Assembly: GCA_937874185.1 (NCBI GenBank)
Contig: CALNAK010000022.1
Coordinates: 248,001 to 312,000 of the forward strand
Reading direction: 5' to 3'
Source: an uncultured Lactobacillus sp.
GTDB lineage: Bacteria; Bacillota; Bacilli; Lactobacillales; Lactobacillaceae
DNA: 64,000 nt
A program made the translations under genes and the position numbers. Position 1 is the stretch's first letter. Each line of letters starts with the position of its first letter. This document shows positions 43,338-52,529 of the stretch, piece by piece. The notes under the pieces were generated by a model. That model made no database searches, was not told the DNA's origin, and saw nothing but the letters and a program-made list of their open reading frames with translations.

Positions 43338-43541
43338 ATGAGAGTAGATCAATGGCATGATTTTATGAAAAATGTAGAATACAAAAAATATCAAGACAAG
43401 GTAGACCAGAATCGGCCATATCTAGATAAATTTCAGTCGAATCTGATGGAAAAGTATGAGATAAGTTATTTTAGGGAACATCCACTTGAAGAAGCAATCA
43501 ACCAAATGAAAAATAACTTTTTGATTAAACTTACAAAATAA
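43338..43541 (+). CDS. Small protein of unknown function (67 aa)
   Basis: The product is a highly charged, tyrosine-rich 67-residue protein (WHDFMKNVEYKKYQDKVDQN at 5-24), predicted helical, with no membrane segment or signal. I do not recognise it. ATG 43338 has AAGAAG upstream; GTG 43329 is an in-frame alternative. It stands between ald and a perfect terminator (43544-43592), which supports it being a real transcription unit. Codon use is like the neighbours. It could be an ald-coexpressed small protein or an independently transcribed one. Confidence 0.55.
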   Translation: MRVDQWHDFMKNVEYKKYQDKVDQNRPYLDKFQSNLMEKYEISYFREHPLEEAINQMKNNFLIKLTK

Positions 43542-43543
43542 TA

Positions 43544-43592
43544 AAAAGAGGTCCTTATAAGCTGAATTACTCAACTTGTAAGGACCTCTTTA
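43544..43592. terminator. Bidirectional terminator between the small gene and the CBS gene
   Basis: AAAGAGGTCCTTA and TAAGGACCTCTTT are perfectly complementary (13 bp), flanked by A-rich and T-rich tracts. Confidence 0.92.
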
Positions 43593-43623
43593 GGTTTTGT
43601 TTTAGAAATTTTGTTTTTAAGTA

Positions 43624-44286
43624 CTAAAGAGTACTTTTATCTAAGATTTTTCCAGATTTCAAATCATCAATTTCAGAAACGACAAAGCTCTTCTTCTCTA
43701 AGCGTTTGATAATTTCCTTCAAAGTGTCGATATCTGTTCCAGATGGCAATGTGAATAGGGTTCTTCTAACTACTTCGTTTGATTTTGCATCCAAAGTCAT
43801 ACAAGCAGCAACTGAAACATACTTAGCAAAGATTTTTGACATCTTCTCTAGGTCCCCACGATCACCTGAAGAACTTACAGTTAATACATAACTACTAATA
43901 TCCAAATTCCAAGAATCTGACAACATGCTCAATAATCTAGCGTGAGTTAAAATTCCGTAGAATAAGTTATTTTCATCAAGTACTGCGATGTAAGGCAAAT
44001 CTTTGATGTTGAAGAAAACTTTAAAGAAAGGTGAGTCTACACTGATTGTTTTTGTAGCATTCTTCATCAAAGTAGTTACAGGAAGACTCATATCGCCACC
44101 ACGTGACTTGTGACGGTAGATGTGCATCTTATAGATGTTACCCCTAAATATTTGTCCGCTTTCATCCAAAATTGGCACACAACGGAAACCTGAGTCTTCT
44201 AGAATCTTCAAAGCTTGTTCAAGAGTTACGGTTTCTTTGACTGTTGTAAGTTTTTCCTTTTTTAGTACGAGTGATTTAACTAACAT
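43624..44286 (-). CDS. CBS-domain protein, CbpB-like with C-terminal ACT-like extension
   Basis: The 220-residue protein starts with two CBS repeats (about 1-60 and 70-130; VTLEQALKILEDSGFRCVPI, then SPFFKVFFNIKDLPYIAVL). The C-terminal 80 residues (SYVLTVSSSGDRGDLEKMSK) look like an ACT or similar alpha-beta ligand domain. CBS pairs bind adenosine nucleotides; the relative CbpB/DarB senses c-di-AMP, but that protein is shorter (about 155). Ligand and partner are unknown. It is monocistronic, between two terminators, and reads in the same direction as ldh. Confidence 0.75.
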   Translation of the reverse strand: MLVKSLVLKKEKLTTVKETVTLEQALKILEDSGFRCVPILDESGQIFRGNIYKMHIYRHKSRGGDMSLPVTTLMKNATKTISVDSPFFKVFFNIKDLPYIAVLDENNLFYGILTHARLLSMLSDSWNLDISSYVLTVSSSGDRGDLEKMSKIFAKYVSVAACMTLDAKSNEVVRRTLFTLPSGTDIDTLKEIIKRLEKKSFVVSEIDDLKSGKILDKSTL

Positions 44287-44340
44287 ATATATTCACATCC
44301 AATCTAAGTATAATTGAACTAATAATACAGTAATTCTGTG

Positions 44341-44388
44341 AAAAAAAAAAGCTGAAACAAACTATTCGTTTGTTTCAGTCTTTTTTTA
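44341..44388 (-). terminator. Intrinsic terminator of ldh
   Basis: CTGAAACAAAC and GTTTGTTTCAG are perfectly complementary around TATTC. On the minus strand the hairpin is followed by a run of T (A10 on the plus strand). Confidence 0.93.
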
Positions 44389-44405
44389 AGCTAGGAAATT
44401 AAGGA

Positions 44406-45389
44406 TTATTGACGACCCTTGATACCTGTAGCTTCGAAACCATCTTTAAGAATTTTTTCAAGTTCTGCAGCTGACTTCTTCATTTGTTTTGATTCTTCAT
44501 CATTCAATGGAACTTCAATAATTTGTTTTAGACCTTTACGGTTAACAATTGCAGGTGAACCGATATAAATGTCTGAAACGCCGTATTGACCAGTCATCAT
44601 GTTTGATAATGGAAGAACAGTGTTTTCGTCGTTTAGCAATGCCTTTGAAATTCTTGCAAGAGCAGTACCGATACCGTAGAATGTTGCACCCTTAGTATTG
44701 ATAATGTCATAAGCTGCGTTAACAACCTTCTTGTAGATCTTGTCAAGAGTATCTTTAGTGATTTCTGGGTGTTGTTCCATCCATTCGGCCATTGTAACGC
44801 CACCGATTGTTAGATGTGACCATGCAGCGAATTCTGAATCACCGTGTTCACCCATGATGTAACCATGAACTGAACGAGGGTCAAGATCTAATTCTTCACC
44901 AACGAATTTTTGTAATCTAGCAGTATCTAGTGAAGTACCTGAACCAATAACACGTTCCTTAGGGAAGCCTGAAAGTTTCCAAGTAGCGTATGTAAGAATA
45001 TCAACTGGGTTAGCAGCAACCAAGAAGATACCATTGAATCCTGATTCAACAATTGGATCAACAATTGTCTTCAAGATGTTCAAGTTCTTGTTAACTAGGT
45101 CAAGTCTTGTTTCACCTGGTTTTTGTGGAGCACCAGCAGTGATAACAACAAGATCTGCATCCTTAGCATCTGAATATTCACCGGCGTGAATGTTCTTTGG
45201 GAATGAGAATGGAAGTGCATCTGCAAGATCCATTGCGTCACCCTTAATCTTGTCTTTAGCGATATCACAGATAACTAGTTCTTGAGCAATACCTTGAAGT
45301 GTCATAGCATAAGCAAAAGTTGAACCTACGGCACCATCACCAACTAGAAGTACTTTTTGGTGATTCTTTTCATTTGTTGGAGTTGTCAT
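44406..45389 (-). CDS. ldh: L-lactate dehydrogenase
   Basis: This 327-residue NADH-dependent enzyme reduces pyruvate to L-lactate, the end step of lactic fermentation. NAD fold: VLLVGDGAVGSTFAYAM (13-29). Substrate and catalytic residues: NPVD near 127, His182 in GEHGDSE, and the GAPQKPGETR loop (86-95) with substrate-discriminating Gln. It is transcribed alone from a good promoter with strong RBS GAAGGGATGA and ends at a perfect terminator, consistent with a highly expressed gene. Confidence 0.97.
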   Translation of the reverse strand: MTTPTNEKNHQKVLLVGDGAVGSTFAYAMTLQGIAQELVICDIAKDKIKGDAMDLADALPFSFPKNIHAGEYSDAKDADLVVITAGAPQKPGETRLDLVNKNLNILKTIVDPIVESGFNGIFLVAANPVDILTYATWKLSGFPKERVIGSGTSLDTARLQKFVGEELDLDPRSVHGYIMGEHGDSEFAAWSHLTIGGVTMAEWMEQHPEITKDTLDKIYKKVVNAAYDIINTKGATFYGIGTALARISKALLNDENTVLPLSNMMTGQYGVSDIYIGSPAIVNRKGLKQIIEVPLNDEESKQMKKSAAELEKILKDGFEATGIKGRQ

Positions 45390-45433
45390 TATAAAATATC
45401 ATCCCTTCGAGAAATTAATATGTTCCGTGACTC

Positions 45434-45463
45434 ATTATACAAATAATTAAGGTAAATAAACAA
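45434..45463 (-). promoter_or_regulatory. Promoter of ldh
   Basis: On the minus strand TTGTTT (45458-45463) and TATAAT (45434-45439) are 18 nt apart, 45 nt upstream of the ldh start codon. Confidence 0.65.
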
Positions 45464-45502
45464 GTTAGTTGTGAAAAAAGTGAAAAATATGTAGATTTAT
45501 AA

Positions 45503-45511
45503 TGATATAAT
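45503..45511 (+). promoter_or_regulatory. Extended -10 promoter of the pth operon
   Basis: TGATATAAT is a perfect extended -10 (TGnTATAAT), 27 nt before the pth start codon. A TTGTGA further upstream is too distant to serve as a standard -35. Confidence 0.6.
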
Positions 45512-45537
45512 GTAAACCCGAAATGAGGTATTCAAAA

Positions 45538-46095
45538 ATGAAACTAATTGTTGGCTTAGGAAATCCAGGTAAAAAATACGATCGTACAAAGCATAATATG
45601 GGCTTTATGACCATCGATAGATTGATGGATGAGTATGGTCAAACACAGACAAAAAAGGATTTTGAGGCCGAATATTGCAAATTTAAAGTAGAGGGCGAAA
45701 CAGTTTTTCTAGTTAAACCATTAACTTTTATGAATGAATCAGGACGTGCAGTTAACTTCTTAATGGGTTATTTCCAGATCAAGCCAGAGGAATTAATGGT
45801 TATCCAAGATGACTTAGATATGCCAATTGGTAAGGTCAGATTAAGAACAAAGGGTTCAGCTGGTGGTCATAATGGTATTAAGAGTATAATCTCATCTATA
45901 GGTACAAAAGACTTCGACCGTATTAAGATTGGTATACAACATCCAGATAAACAAACAGTTGTAAATTGGGTTTTAACACCATTTACTAAAGATCAAGCAC
46001 CAGTAGCATTATCAGGAATCGACCAAGCCGTTGATATGGTTAAGGATTGGGTCGCAGGAAGCACATCAGATCAATTAATGAATAAATATAATTAG
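45538..46095 (+). CDS. pth: Peptidyl-tRNA hydrolase
   Basis: The 185-residue enzyme frees tRNA from drop-off peptidyl-tRNA. KLIVGLGNPGKKYDRTKHNMGF at the N terminus (given as 2-23) holds catalytic His19. LVKPLTFMNESGRAV and QDDLDMPIGKVRL are family blocks. I chose ATG 45538 because GAGG lies 10 nt upstream; the longer frame adds five residues. It heads the long operon-like block that continues through mfd to ftsH, in the classic Firmicutes order. Confidence 0.96.
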   Translation: MKLIVGLGNPGKKYDRTKHNMGFMTIDRLMDEYGQTQTKKDFEAEYCKFKVEGETVFLVKPLTFMNESGRAVNFLMGYFQIKPEELMVIQDDLDMPIGKVRLRTKGSAGGHNGIKSIISSIGTKDFDRIKIGIQHPDKQTVVNWVLTPFTKDQAPVALSGIDQAVDMVKDWVAGSTSDQLMNKYN

Positions 46096-46115
46096 GTATT
46101 CGAAGGGGGCAAAAT

Positions 46116-49100
46116 TTGGATTTAATAAATTTCATTACGAATAAGCTCGACCTTGGGGAATTTATTAATCAAGTTAAGCCAGAAACAAAGAATGCACTTA
46201 CAGGCTTAACGGGATCAACGATTTCCCTTTTTGCATTGGAAACATTAAAAACAACCGATAAAAAAATACTAATAGTTGAAAACACAAATTTTCATGCTAA
46301 CAAAATGTATGATGATTTGAATTTGTTAGATAGTGACGCAGTACATATTTTTCCAGTTGAGGAATCTATTTCAACAGAATTAGCTACCAGTTCACCTGAT
46401 GAATTGAGTCAAAGACTTGATTCATTGAGCTTTCTAGCTAGTGATGAACCCGGAATAATTGTCACATCCATTGCCGGATTAGAGTATCAATTATCGGCTA
46501 AAGAACTTTTTAAAGCTGCTCAGTTAGATATCAAAGTAGATGAAGAATATGACCTAGAGAGCTTGAATCAAGAATTCGTTCAAATGGGCTATGTCAAAGA
46601 TAAGTTAGTCGCTAAACCTGGGGATTTTGCAATCCGTGGGGATATTGTCGATATTTATCCATTAAACGTTGATAATCCAGTTCGAATCGATTTCTTCGGT
46701 AATCAAGTCGAAAAGATTAAGTTCTTTGATACAGAAACACAACGAAGTGTCGAGGATCTTAAACAAATCAATATTTTACCAGCCAAAGATCGAATCGTAA
46801 CTGATGAACAAGTTGCTGATGGTTTGAAGAAACTTCAAAAGAGTTATCAACGACAATTAGAATCAGCTGATAAAGATATTAAAGAGAATCTACAAGTTGC
46901 ATTTGGTCAAACAATTGAGGAATTATCTGAAGGAATTCGTCCAGAAAATATCGGTAGAATTGCTGATTACATTTTTGAACATCCAAGTAGTTTGCTCGAT
47001 TACTTAAATAAAGACGATATTGTTATTTTCAATGAATATAATCGTCTGATTGAACAATCTAATGATGGTCAGGCCGAGAACCAGTCATGGTTAGCCAGTC
47101 AATTAGAGTTTGGTAAAGCTTTGCCAGAACAAGTTATCCGACAAAATTTTGCGGACTTGGTTAAGCCGGATCAACATGCTCAAATTTATCTATCTACATT
47201 GCAACAAGGGATGGGTCACATTCGTTTGGACCAACTAGAAAATGTTTCGGTTCGGACGATGCAACAATTCTTTAGTCAAATGCCTTTGTTGAAATCTGAA
47301 GTTGAACGGTGGCAAAAGCAAGATTATACCGTAATTTTAACTATCAGCAATGACAAACGAATCAATGCCATCAATGACACGTTAGTTGATTTTGGTATCA
47401 AGGCTACTTTGACGACCGCTAAGAAAATAATTAAGAATCAAACTCAGATAATGAATGCTAGCTTGAGTTCTGGTTTTGAAATGCCAGAAGAAAAATTAGC
47501 TGTCATTACTGAAAAGGAACTCTTTAATCGTCAACCTAAGAAACGCCGCCATCAAACTTTGGCTAATGCGGAACGTTTAAAGAGTTATAACGAGTTAAAA
47601 CCCGGGGATTACGTTGTCCATGTTAATCATGGTATCGGTAAATTTATCGGTATGCAGACAATGGAAGTCGATGGTAAGCATCAAGATTATATTACGATTG
47701 AGTATCGGGATGACGGTCGTTTGTTTATTCCTGTTACCCAATTGGATATGGTTCAGAAATATGTTTCAGCTGAAGGAAAGTCACCTCGTACCAACAAGTT
47801 AGGTGGTAACGAGTGGCAAAAAACTAAGCGTAAGGTTCAATCAAATATTGAGGATATCGCTGATGATTTGATTGATCTATATGCCAAACGTGAAGCTGAA
47901 AAAGGTTTCGCCTTTCCTAAAGACGATTCAATGCAGAATGACTTTGATAATGCCTTTCCATATCCAGAGACACCGGATCAATTACGTTCAATCGATGAAA
48001 TTAAACGTGACATGGAAAAACCTCATCCAATGGATCGACTTTTAGTTGGGGATGTTGGTTTTGGTAAAACTGAAGTTGCTTTACGTGCAGCCTTTAAAGC
48101 TGTCGAAGCTGGTAAGCAGGTTATCTTCTTAGCGCCAACGACATTATTAGTTCAGCAACATTACGAAACAATGAAGGATCGTTTTGAAGGATTCCCAGTT
48201 AATGTTGGGATTCTTTCCAGATTTCAGACTCGTAAGCAGAGTAAAGAAACAATTGAAAAGTTAGAGGACGGTTCCATTGATATTGTTGTTGGGACACATC
48301 GATTATTATCAAAAGATGTTAAATTTGACGATATTGGTTTATTAATAATTGATGAGGAACAACGTTTTGGTGTTAAACATAAGGAAAAAATTAAGCAATT
48401 AAAAGCTAACGTGGATGTTTTAACTTTGACAGCCACACCAATTCCGAGAACTTTGAATATGTCGATGTTGGGTGTTCGTGATTTGTCACTAATTGAAACG
48501 GCACCAAGTAATCGTTATCCAGTTCAGACTTATGTCATGGAACAAAACTACGAAGTTATTGCAGGTGCTATCAAACGTGAAATGGCTCGTGGTGGGCAAG
48601 TCTTTTATCTCCATAATCGTGTGGAGGATATGGATCAAGTTGCCAGTCAACTTCAGGCTTTAGTTCCAGATGCGAGAATTGCGACGGCTCATGGTCGAAT
48701 GAATGAAACCCAAATGGAAGGCGTGATTTCGGATTATCTAGCTGGTGAATATGATGTTTTGGTAACCACAACTATTATTGAAACTGGTGTTGATATGCCG
48801 AATACCAATACTTTGATTGTGGAAAACGCTGACCGTTATGGGTTGTCACAACTTTACCAAATCAGAGGACGTGTTGGTCGTTCTAATCGAGTAGCGTATG
48901 CTTATTTGATGTATCGTCCTAATAAAGTTTTGACTGAAGTTGGAGAACAACGTTTGGAAGCTATCAAGAACTTTACTGAATTAGGTTCTGGTTTCAAGAT
49001 TGCGATGCGTGATTTGTCCATCCGTGGTGCTGGTAACTTATTAGGTAAACAACAACATGGATTTATTGATTCCGTTGGATTTGACCTTTATACACAGATG

Positions 49101-49637
49101 TTGAATGATGCTGTGGCTAAGAAACGTGGTCATACAAAGGCTGAGAAGACTAATGCTGAAATTAATATAGCTTTGGAAGCATATTTGCCAGAAAACTATA
49201 TTACTGATCAACGTCAAAAGGTTGAATTATACAAACGAATCCGCCAGATTGATTCACTCGAAAATTATCAAGAAGTTAAATCAGAATTACTTGATCGTTT
49301 TGGCGATTATCCACAAGAAGTCGCCAACCTATTAGATGTCAGTCTTCTAAAGAATTCCTTTGATGAATCGCTCGTTAAGAGTGTAATAATGCGAAATGGA
49401 ATCATTGCTATCAAGTTTTCAACCAAAGCAGGTGACTATTTGACTGGTGACTTAGTCTTCAAATTCTTAGGTAATACGACAATGAAGGCTAAAGTTAATA
49501 ATAAGAATGGTGAATTCATTATTAATCTTGATTCCGGTAGTGTTAAAAAGGATGAATGGTTTGACCAATTGAAGGTCTTCGGTGAAAAGATGGCTGAAGG
49601 TTTTGATAAACTAAAGAAAGAAAAAATTAAAAACTAA
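46116..49637 (+). CDS. mfd: Transcription-repair coupling factor
   Basis: The 1173-residue translocase removes stalled RNA polymerase at DNA lesions and recruits UvrA. The order is UvrB-like N-terminal module (about 1-350), the CarD-like polymerase-interaction domain (LKPGDYVVHVNHGIGKF near 490), then a RecG-like motor with GDVGFGKTEVALRA (about 645), DEEQRFGV, TATPIPRTLNM and QIRGRVGRS, and the C-terminal TRCF domain. TTG 46116 is the start behind GAAGGGGG. It is followed 1 nt later by the flippase gene. Confidence 0.97.
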   Translation: MDLINFITNKLDLGEFINQVKPETKNALTGLTGSTISLFALETLKTTDKKILIVENTNFHANKMYDDLNLLDSDAVHIFPVEESISTELATSSPDELSQRLDSLSFLASDEPGIIVTSIAGLEYQLSAKELFKAAQLDIKVDEEYDLESLNQEFVQMGYVKDKLVAKPGDFAIRGDIVDIYPLNVDNPVRIDFFGNQVEKIKFFDTETQRSVEDLKQINILPAKDRIVTDEQVADGLKKLQKSYQRQLESADKDIKENLQVAFGQTIEELSEGIRPENIGRIADYIFEHPSSLLDYLNKDDIVIFNEYNRLIEQSNDGQAENQSWLASQLEFGKALPEQVIRQNFADLVKPDQHAQIYLSTLQQGMGHIRLDQLENVSVRTMQQFFSQMPLLKSEVERWQKQDYTVILTISNDKRINAINDTLVDFGIKATLTTAKKIIKNQTQIMNASLSSGFEMPEEKLAVITEKELFNRQPKKRRHQTLANAERLKSYNELKPGDYVVHVNHGIGKFIGMQTMEVDGKHQDYITIEYRDDGRLFIPVTQLDMVQKYVSAEGKSPRTNKLGGNEWQKTKRKVQSNIEDIADDLIDLYAKREAEKGFAFPKDDSMQNDFDNAFPYPETPDQLRSIDEIKRDMEKPHPMDRLLVGDVGFGKTEVALRAAFKAVEAGKQVIFLAPTTLLVQQHYETMKDRFEGFPVNVGILSRFQTRKQSKETIEKLEDGSIDIVVGTHRLLSKDVKFDDIGLLIIDEEQRFGVKHKEKIKQLKANVDVLTLTATPIPRTLNMSMLGVRDLSLIETAPSNRYPVQTYVMEQNYEVIAGAIKREMARGGQVFYLHNRVEDMDQVASQLQALVPDARIATAHGRMNETQMEGVISDYLAGEYDVLVTTTIIETGVDMPNTNTLIVENADRYGLSQLYQIRGRVGRSNRVAYAYLMYRPNKVLTEVGEQRLEAIKNFTELGSGFKIAMRDLSIRGAGNLLGKQQHGFIDSVGFDLYTQMLNDAVAKKRGHTKAEKTNAEINIALEAYLPENYITDQRQKVELYKRIRQIDSLENYQEVKSELLDRFGDYPQEVANLLDVSLLKNSFDESLVKSVIMRNGIIAIKFSTKAGDYLTGDLVFKFLGNTTMKAKVNNKNGEFIINLDSGSVKKDEWFDQLKVFGEKMAEGFDKLKKEKIKN

Positions 49638-49638
49638 T

Positions 49639-51204
49639 ATGCAAAAAGAAGTGTCAAGAGCAATCAAGGGGACTTGGATTTTGACGATTGCCTCATTGTT
49701 CTCGGAACTTTTGAGTGCCATTTATCGAATTCCACTGCAAAATATTGTAGGGGATAGAGGTTATTTTATTTATCAACAGGTTTATCCCATCTATGGTATT
49801 TTTTCTGTTTTAGCGTTATCGGGGTTGCCGGTTGTGATATCCAAAATGTTTGCACAACAACGTTCAGTAGCTGCAAAACACAATTTGCTGAAGAAAACCT
49901 TTGGCATTTTAATGGCTGGTTCAGTTGTGATCACAGGATTGTTGTGGATATCTTCCAGATACTTGGCATTTTTAATGGGAGATCCAAGGTTATACACCGA
50001 AGTTCGTGTTGTAGCTTTGACTTTTTTATTAGTTCCGTTTGAGGCTAGTTTAAGAGGTTACTTCCAAAGTGATTTAGTGATGGAACCAAGCGCTATCTCA
50101 CAAGTATCAGAACAATTTTTCAGAATAGTCATTATTATTGCCAGTGCTTTGATGTTTGGACATGGTTGGTTGAATGTTTACCAAATGGGAACATTGGCCA
50201 ACTCTGGTGCATTTATCGGTGGATTGTTAGCCGTCGCAATATTGGTAATAACTTTTTTGAAAAATAAGGGTCAAATAAAAGAAAATGATAATTCTGATAA
50301 AAAAATTAGATTAGAACACGGATTAGTATTAGAAGTAGTTTTGATTGTGGTCTTTACTGGGATAACAATTTTTTATCAGTTTATTGATTCATTCTCAACG
50401 TTACGATTATTGATGCATTCCGGCATGGCCTTGGACCAAGCGGAGATTCAAAAGGGAATCTTTGATCGTGGGCAACCGTTGTTGCAATTAGGAATTGTTA
50501 TATCACTTTCGTTTGTTTCAACAATCATGCCACAATTAAAAGAAACCAATCGACTCAAGAAAAATCAGAATACAATAGCTAAAATGGTTCGTGTCTGCTT
50601 ATGGTTATCAGTTGCTGAAACAGCTGGTCTGATTGCCTTGATGCCACAAATTAATACAATGCTCTTCACGAATACCAGTGGTTCGAGAACTTTGAGCATT
50701 TATATGTTATCGATTATGATTGTGTCATTTATTAATTTATTGATAGCTGTTACTAGTGGAGATGATGAAAAAAATCTTCATAAGTTAGTATTGTTTGGGA
50801 TGTCGCTAGTAGCCAAAGTGGCGTTGAACGTTATCTTGGTACCAAAATTTGGAATTGCTGGAGCCGCTATGGCAACTGTCCTGAGTGAGTGTGTGATTCT
50901 CTTTGGTATTTTGATAATTTATGATTTTAATCGCAGTTTCCTATCTTTGGACAAAGGTTTTATTTCCAAGTTGATCAAAATTGGTTTGATCATGGCGATT
51001 GTTGTTAAAATCATTGTAAAATTCTTATCCGTTTTTATTGTTATGAGTCGTGCCAATAGTGTCTTAATAAATATCATCGCTATTCCAATTGGAGCTTGGG
51101 TATATTTGAAACTATCCAAACGTTGGCACTTGTTGACGAAAGCTGAGTGGGAGATTTTACCGCTGGGAAGATATATTACAAAGATTATGAAAATAGAGGA
51201 CTAA
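49639..51204 (+). CDS. MurJ/SpoVB-like polysaccharide or lipid-linked flippase
   Basis: The 521-residue protein has about 14 membrane segments. It begins SRAIKGTWILTIASLFSELL and carries the MVF/MATE-like motif RIPLQNIVGDRGYFIYQQVY, as in SpoVB/YtgP/YabM family members. These export lipid-linked precursors across the membrane; the exact cargo (lipid II or another polymer) cannot be read from sequence. It sits between mfd and the S4-domain gene, where yabM lies in B. subtilis. Its start is 1 nt after the mfd stop. Confidence 0.88.
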   Translation: MQKEVSRAIKGTWILTIASLFSELLSAIYRIPLQNIVGDRGYFIYQQVYPIYGIFSVLALSGLPVVISKMFAQQRSVAAKHNLLKKTFGILMAGSVVITGLLWISSRYLAFLMGDPRLYTEVRVVALTFLLVPFEASLRGYFQSDLVMEPSAISQVSEQFFRIVIIIASALMFGHGWLNVYQMGTLANSGAFIGGLLAVAILVITFLKNKGQIKENDNSDKKIRLEHGLVLEVVLIVVFTGITIFYQFIDSFSTLRLLMHSGMALDQAEIQKGIFDRGQPLLQLGIVISLSFVSTIMPQLKETNRLKKNQNTIAKMVRVCLWLSVAETAGLIALMPQINTMLFTNTSGSRTLSIYMLSIMIVSFINLLIAVTSGDDEKNLHKLVLFGMSLVAKVALNVILVPKFGIAGAAMATVLSECVILFGILIIYDFNRSFLSLDKGFISKLIKIGLIMAIVVKIIVKFLSVFIVMSRANSVLINIIAIPIGAWVYLKLSKRWHLLTKAEWEILPLGRYITKIMKIED

Positions 51205-51206
51205 TT

Positions 51207-51446
51207 ATGAGATTAGATAAATATTTAAAAGTAAGTAGAATTATTAAAAGAAGAACTGTTGCCAAGGAATTTGCTGACAACGGTCGTGCATCAATTAATG
51301 ACCGCGTTGCCAAATCGTCTAGTGAAGTTACGATAGGTGATGTATTAGAATTACACTTTGGTGAGAAAACCATGAAAATTAAAGTTCTTAATATAAAAGA
51401 GACAACAAAGAAAAATGATTCCGCTGACATGTTTGAGGAAATTTAG
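51207..51446 (+). CDS. rqcP: S4-domain RNA-binding protein RqcP (YabO)
   Basis: The 79-residue protein is essentially one S4 RNA-binding domain (MRLDKYLKVSRIIKRRTVAK, 1-20). RqcP works with RqcH in ribosome quality control, stabilising peptidyl-tRNA on split 50S subunits during alanine tailing. ATG 51207 gives the canonical start. The longer frame back to 51147 lies inside the flippase gene. It starts 2 nt after the flippase stop codon. Confidence 0.93.
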   Translation: MRLDKYLKVSRIIKRRTVAKEFADNGRASINDRVAKSSSEVTIGDVLELHFGEKTMKIKVLNIKETTKKNDSADMFEEI

Positions 51447-51546
51447 TTTAAAAGATTAGAATAAGATTAAAAATGGTAATTTTATTATTCAAATAATTGT
51501 TCAAACTTGTTATACTCAAGGTAATCATTTCTAGGGGAGTAGTGGC

Positions 51547-51942
51547 ATGGAAGTACGTAAACTAAATTCCAACGTTTCTGTATTGCAACCAAAACAATCA
51601 AATTCTTCTCCAAAACCCAGTCGTGATAACTATGTCAAAAAAATACATCGCAGACGGATTGTCGTCATCGGCGTTATTTTTGCAGTTATTGTGCTTGTGT
51701 TTGGAGTGCAAATTGTTAGCGCACATAATACATATAACAATACAATGGGACAAATTGAGATTAGTAAAGTGAAGTTGGCTAAGCAAAAATCAACGCAGAG
51801 TGATTTGAAGCTTGAAGTAAACCAACTCCACAACACGAGTTATTTAGAAAAATATATCCGTGAGAAGTACATGTACAGCAAGCCGGGTGAACAAATCTAT
51901 AATTTGCCAGACGATGTGAAGACCACTACGATTCAAAAATAG
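51547..51942 (+). CDS. divIC: Cell-division protein DivIC (FtsB-like septum initiator)
   Basis: The 131-residue protein has a basic cytoplasmic N terminus (about 1-37), one membrane segment (about 38-58) and an extracytoplasmic coiled coil (about 65-105), ending in a short conserved REKYMYSKPGEQIYNLP. DivIC joins DivIB and FtsL in the divisome to activate septal peptidoglycan synthesis. RBS TAGGGGAG is upstream. It occupies its standard position between the S4 and S1 genes. Confidence 0.94.
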   Translation: MEVRKLNSNVSVLQPKQSNSSPKPSRDNYVKKIHRRRIVVIGVIFAVIVLVFGVQIVSAHNTYNNTMGQIEISKVKLAKQKSTQSDLKLEVNQLHNTSYLEKYIREKYMYSKPGEQIYNLPDDVKTTTIQK

Positions 51943-51965
51943 GGAAAGGAATTTTTTTTAATTAG

Positions 51966-52475
51966 ATGACAGTTGAAGTAGGAGCTAAAACAGAAGGCAA
52001 GATTACAGGAATCACAAACTTTGGGGCATTCGTTGACCTAGGGGAAGGACAAAGCGGAATGGTACATATCAGTGAAGTTGCTGACGGTTACGTCAAAGAT
52101 ATTCACGATGTACTAAACGTTGGTGACACCGTTAAAGTTTTAGTTCTTAACGAAAGAGATCACAAAATTGCACTTTCAATTAAACAAGCATCAGATAAAC
52201 CTAAGTCAAGCTATCACTCAGATAGATCAGAGCGCTCAGATCATTCTGAACATGCTGGTCGTCCAAATCATTTCAGTCATTCAAATTACTCACATGATCG
52301 TAATGAACGTGGTGGCAGAGGCGATAGAAAGCCACAACATTCTTCTTATCAACACAAACCAGAGAGCTTTGACGATATGATGTCAGGCTACATGAAGGAA
52401 AGCGAAGAAAGAATGAGTGTTATCAAGAAAAACACTGAAGGCAAGCGTGGTGGCCGTGGTGGTCGTCGTAGTTAA
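51966..52475 (+). CDS. yabR: S1-domain RNA-binding protein (YabR type)
   Basis: The 169-residue protein consists of one S1 domain (about 5-75, KTEGKITGITNFGAFVDLGE) and a low-complexity tail rich in Ser, His, Arg and Gly that ends GGRGGRRS. S1 proteins of this group associate with ribosomes. The tail probably gives non-specific RNA binding. RBS AAAGGAA lies upstream. The order divIC-yabR-tilS-hpt-ftsH matches B. subtilis. Confidence 0.9.
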   Translation: MTVEVGAKTEGKITGITNFGAFVDLGEGQSGMVHISEVADGYVKDIHDVLNVGDTVKVLVLNERDHKIALSIKQASDKPKSSYHSDRSERSDHSEHAGRPNHFSHSNYSHDRNERGGRGDRKPQHSSYQHKPESFDDMMSGYMKESEERMSVIKKNTEGKRGGRGGRRS

Positions 52476-52486
52476 TAAATTCATCG

Positions 52487-52519
52487 GGTTGGGACGTTGT
52501 CTCAGCCTTTTTATTTTAA
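52487..52519 (+). terminator. Weak intrinsic terminator before tilS
   Basis: GGTTGGGAC and GTCTCAGCC pair with two G-T wobbles, followed by TTTTTATTTT. It lies inside the operon, so it probably only reduces read-through into tilS-hpt-ftsH. Confidence 0.65.
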
Positions 52520-52529
52520 GGAGACGCAA

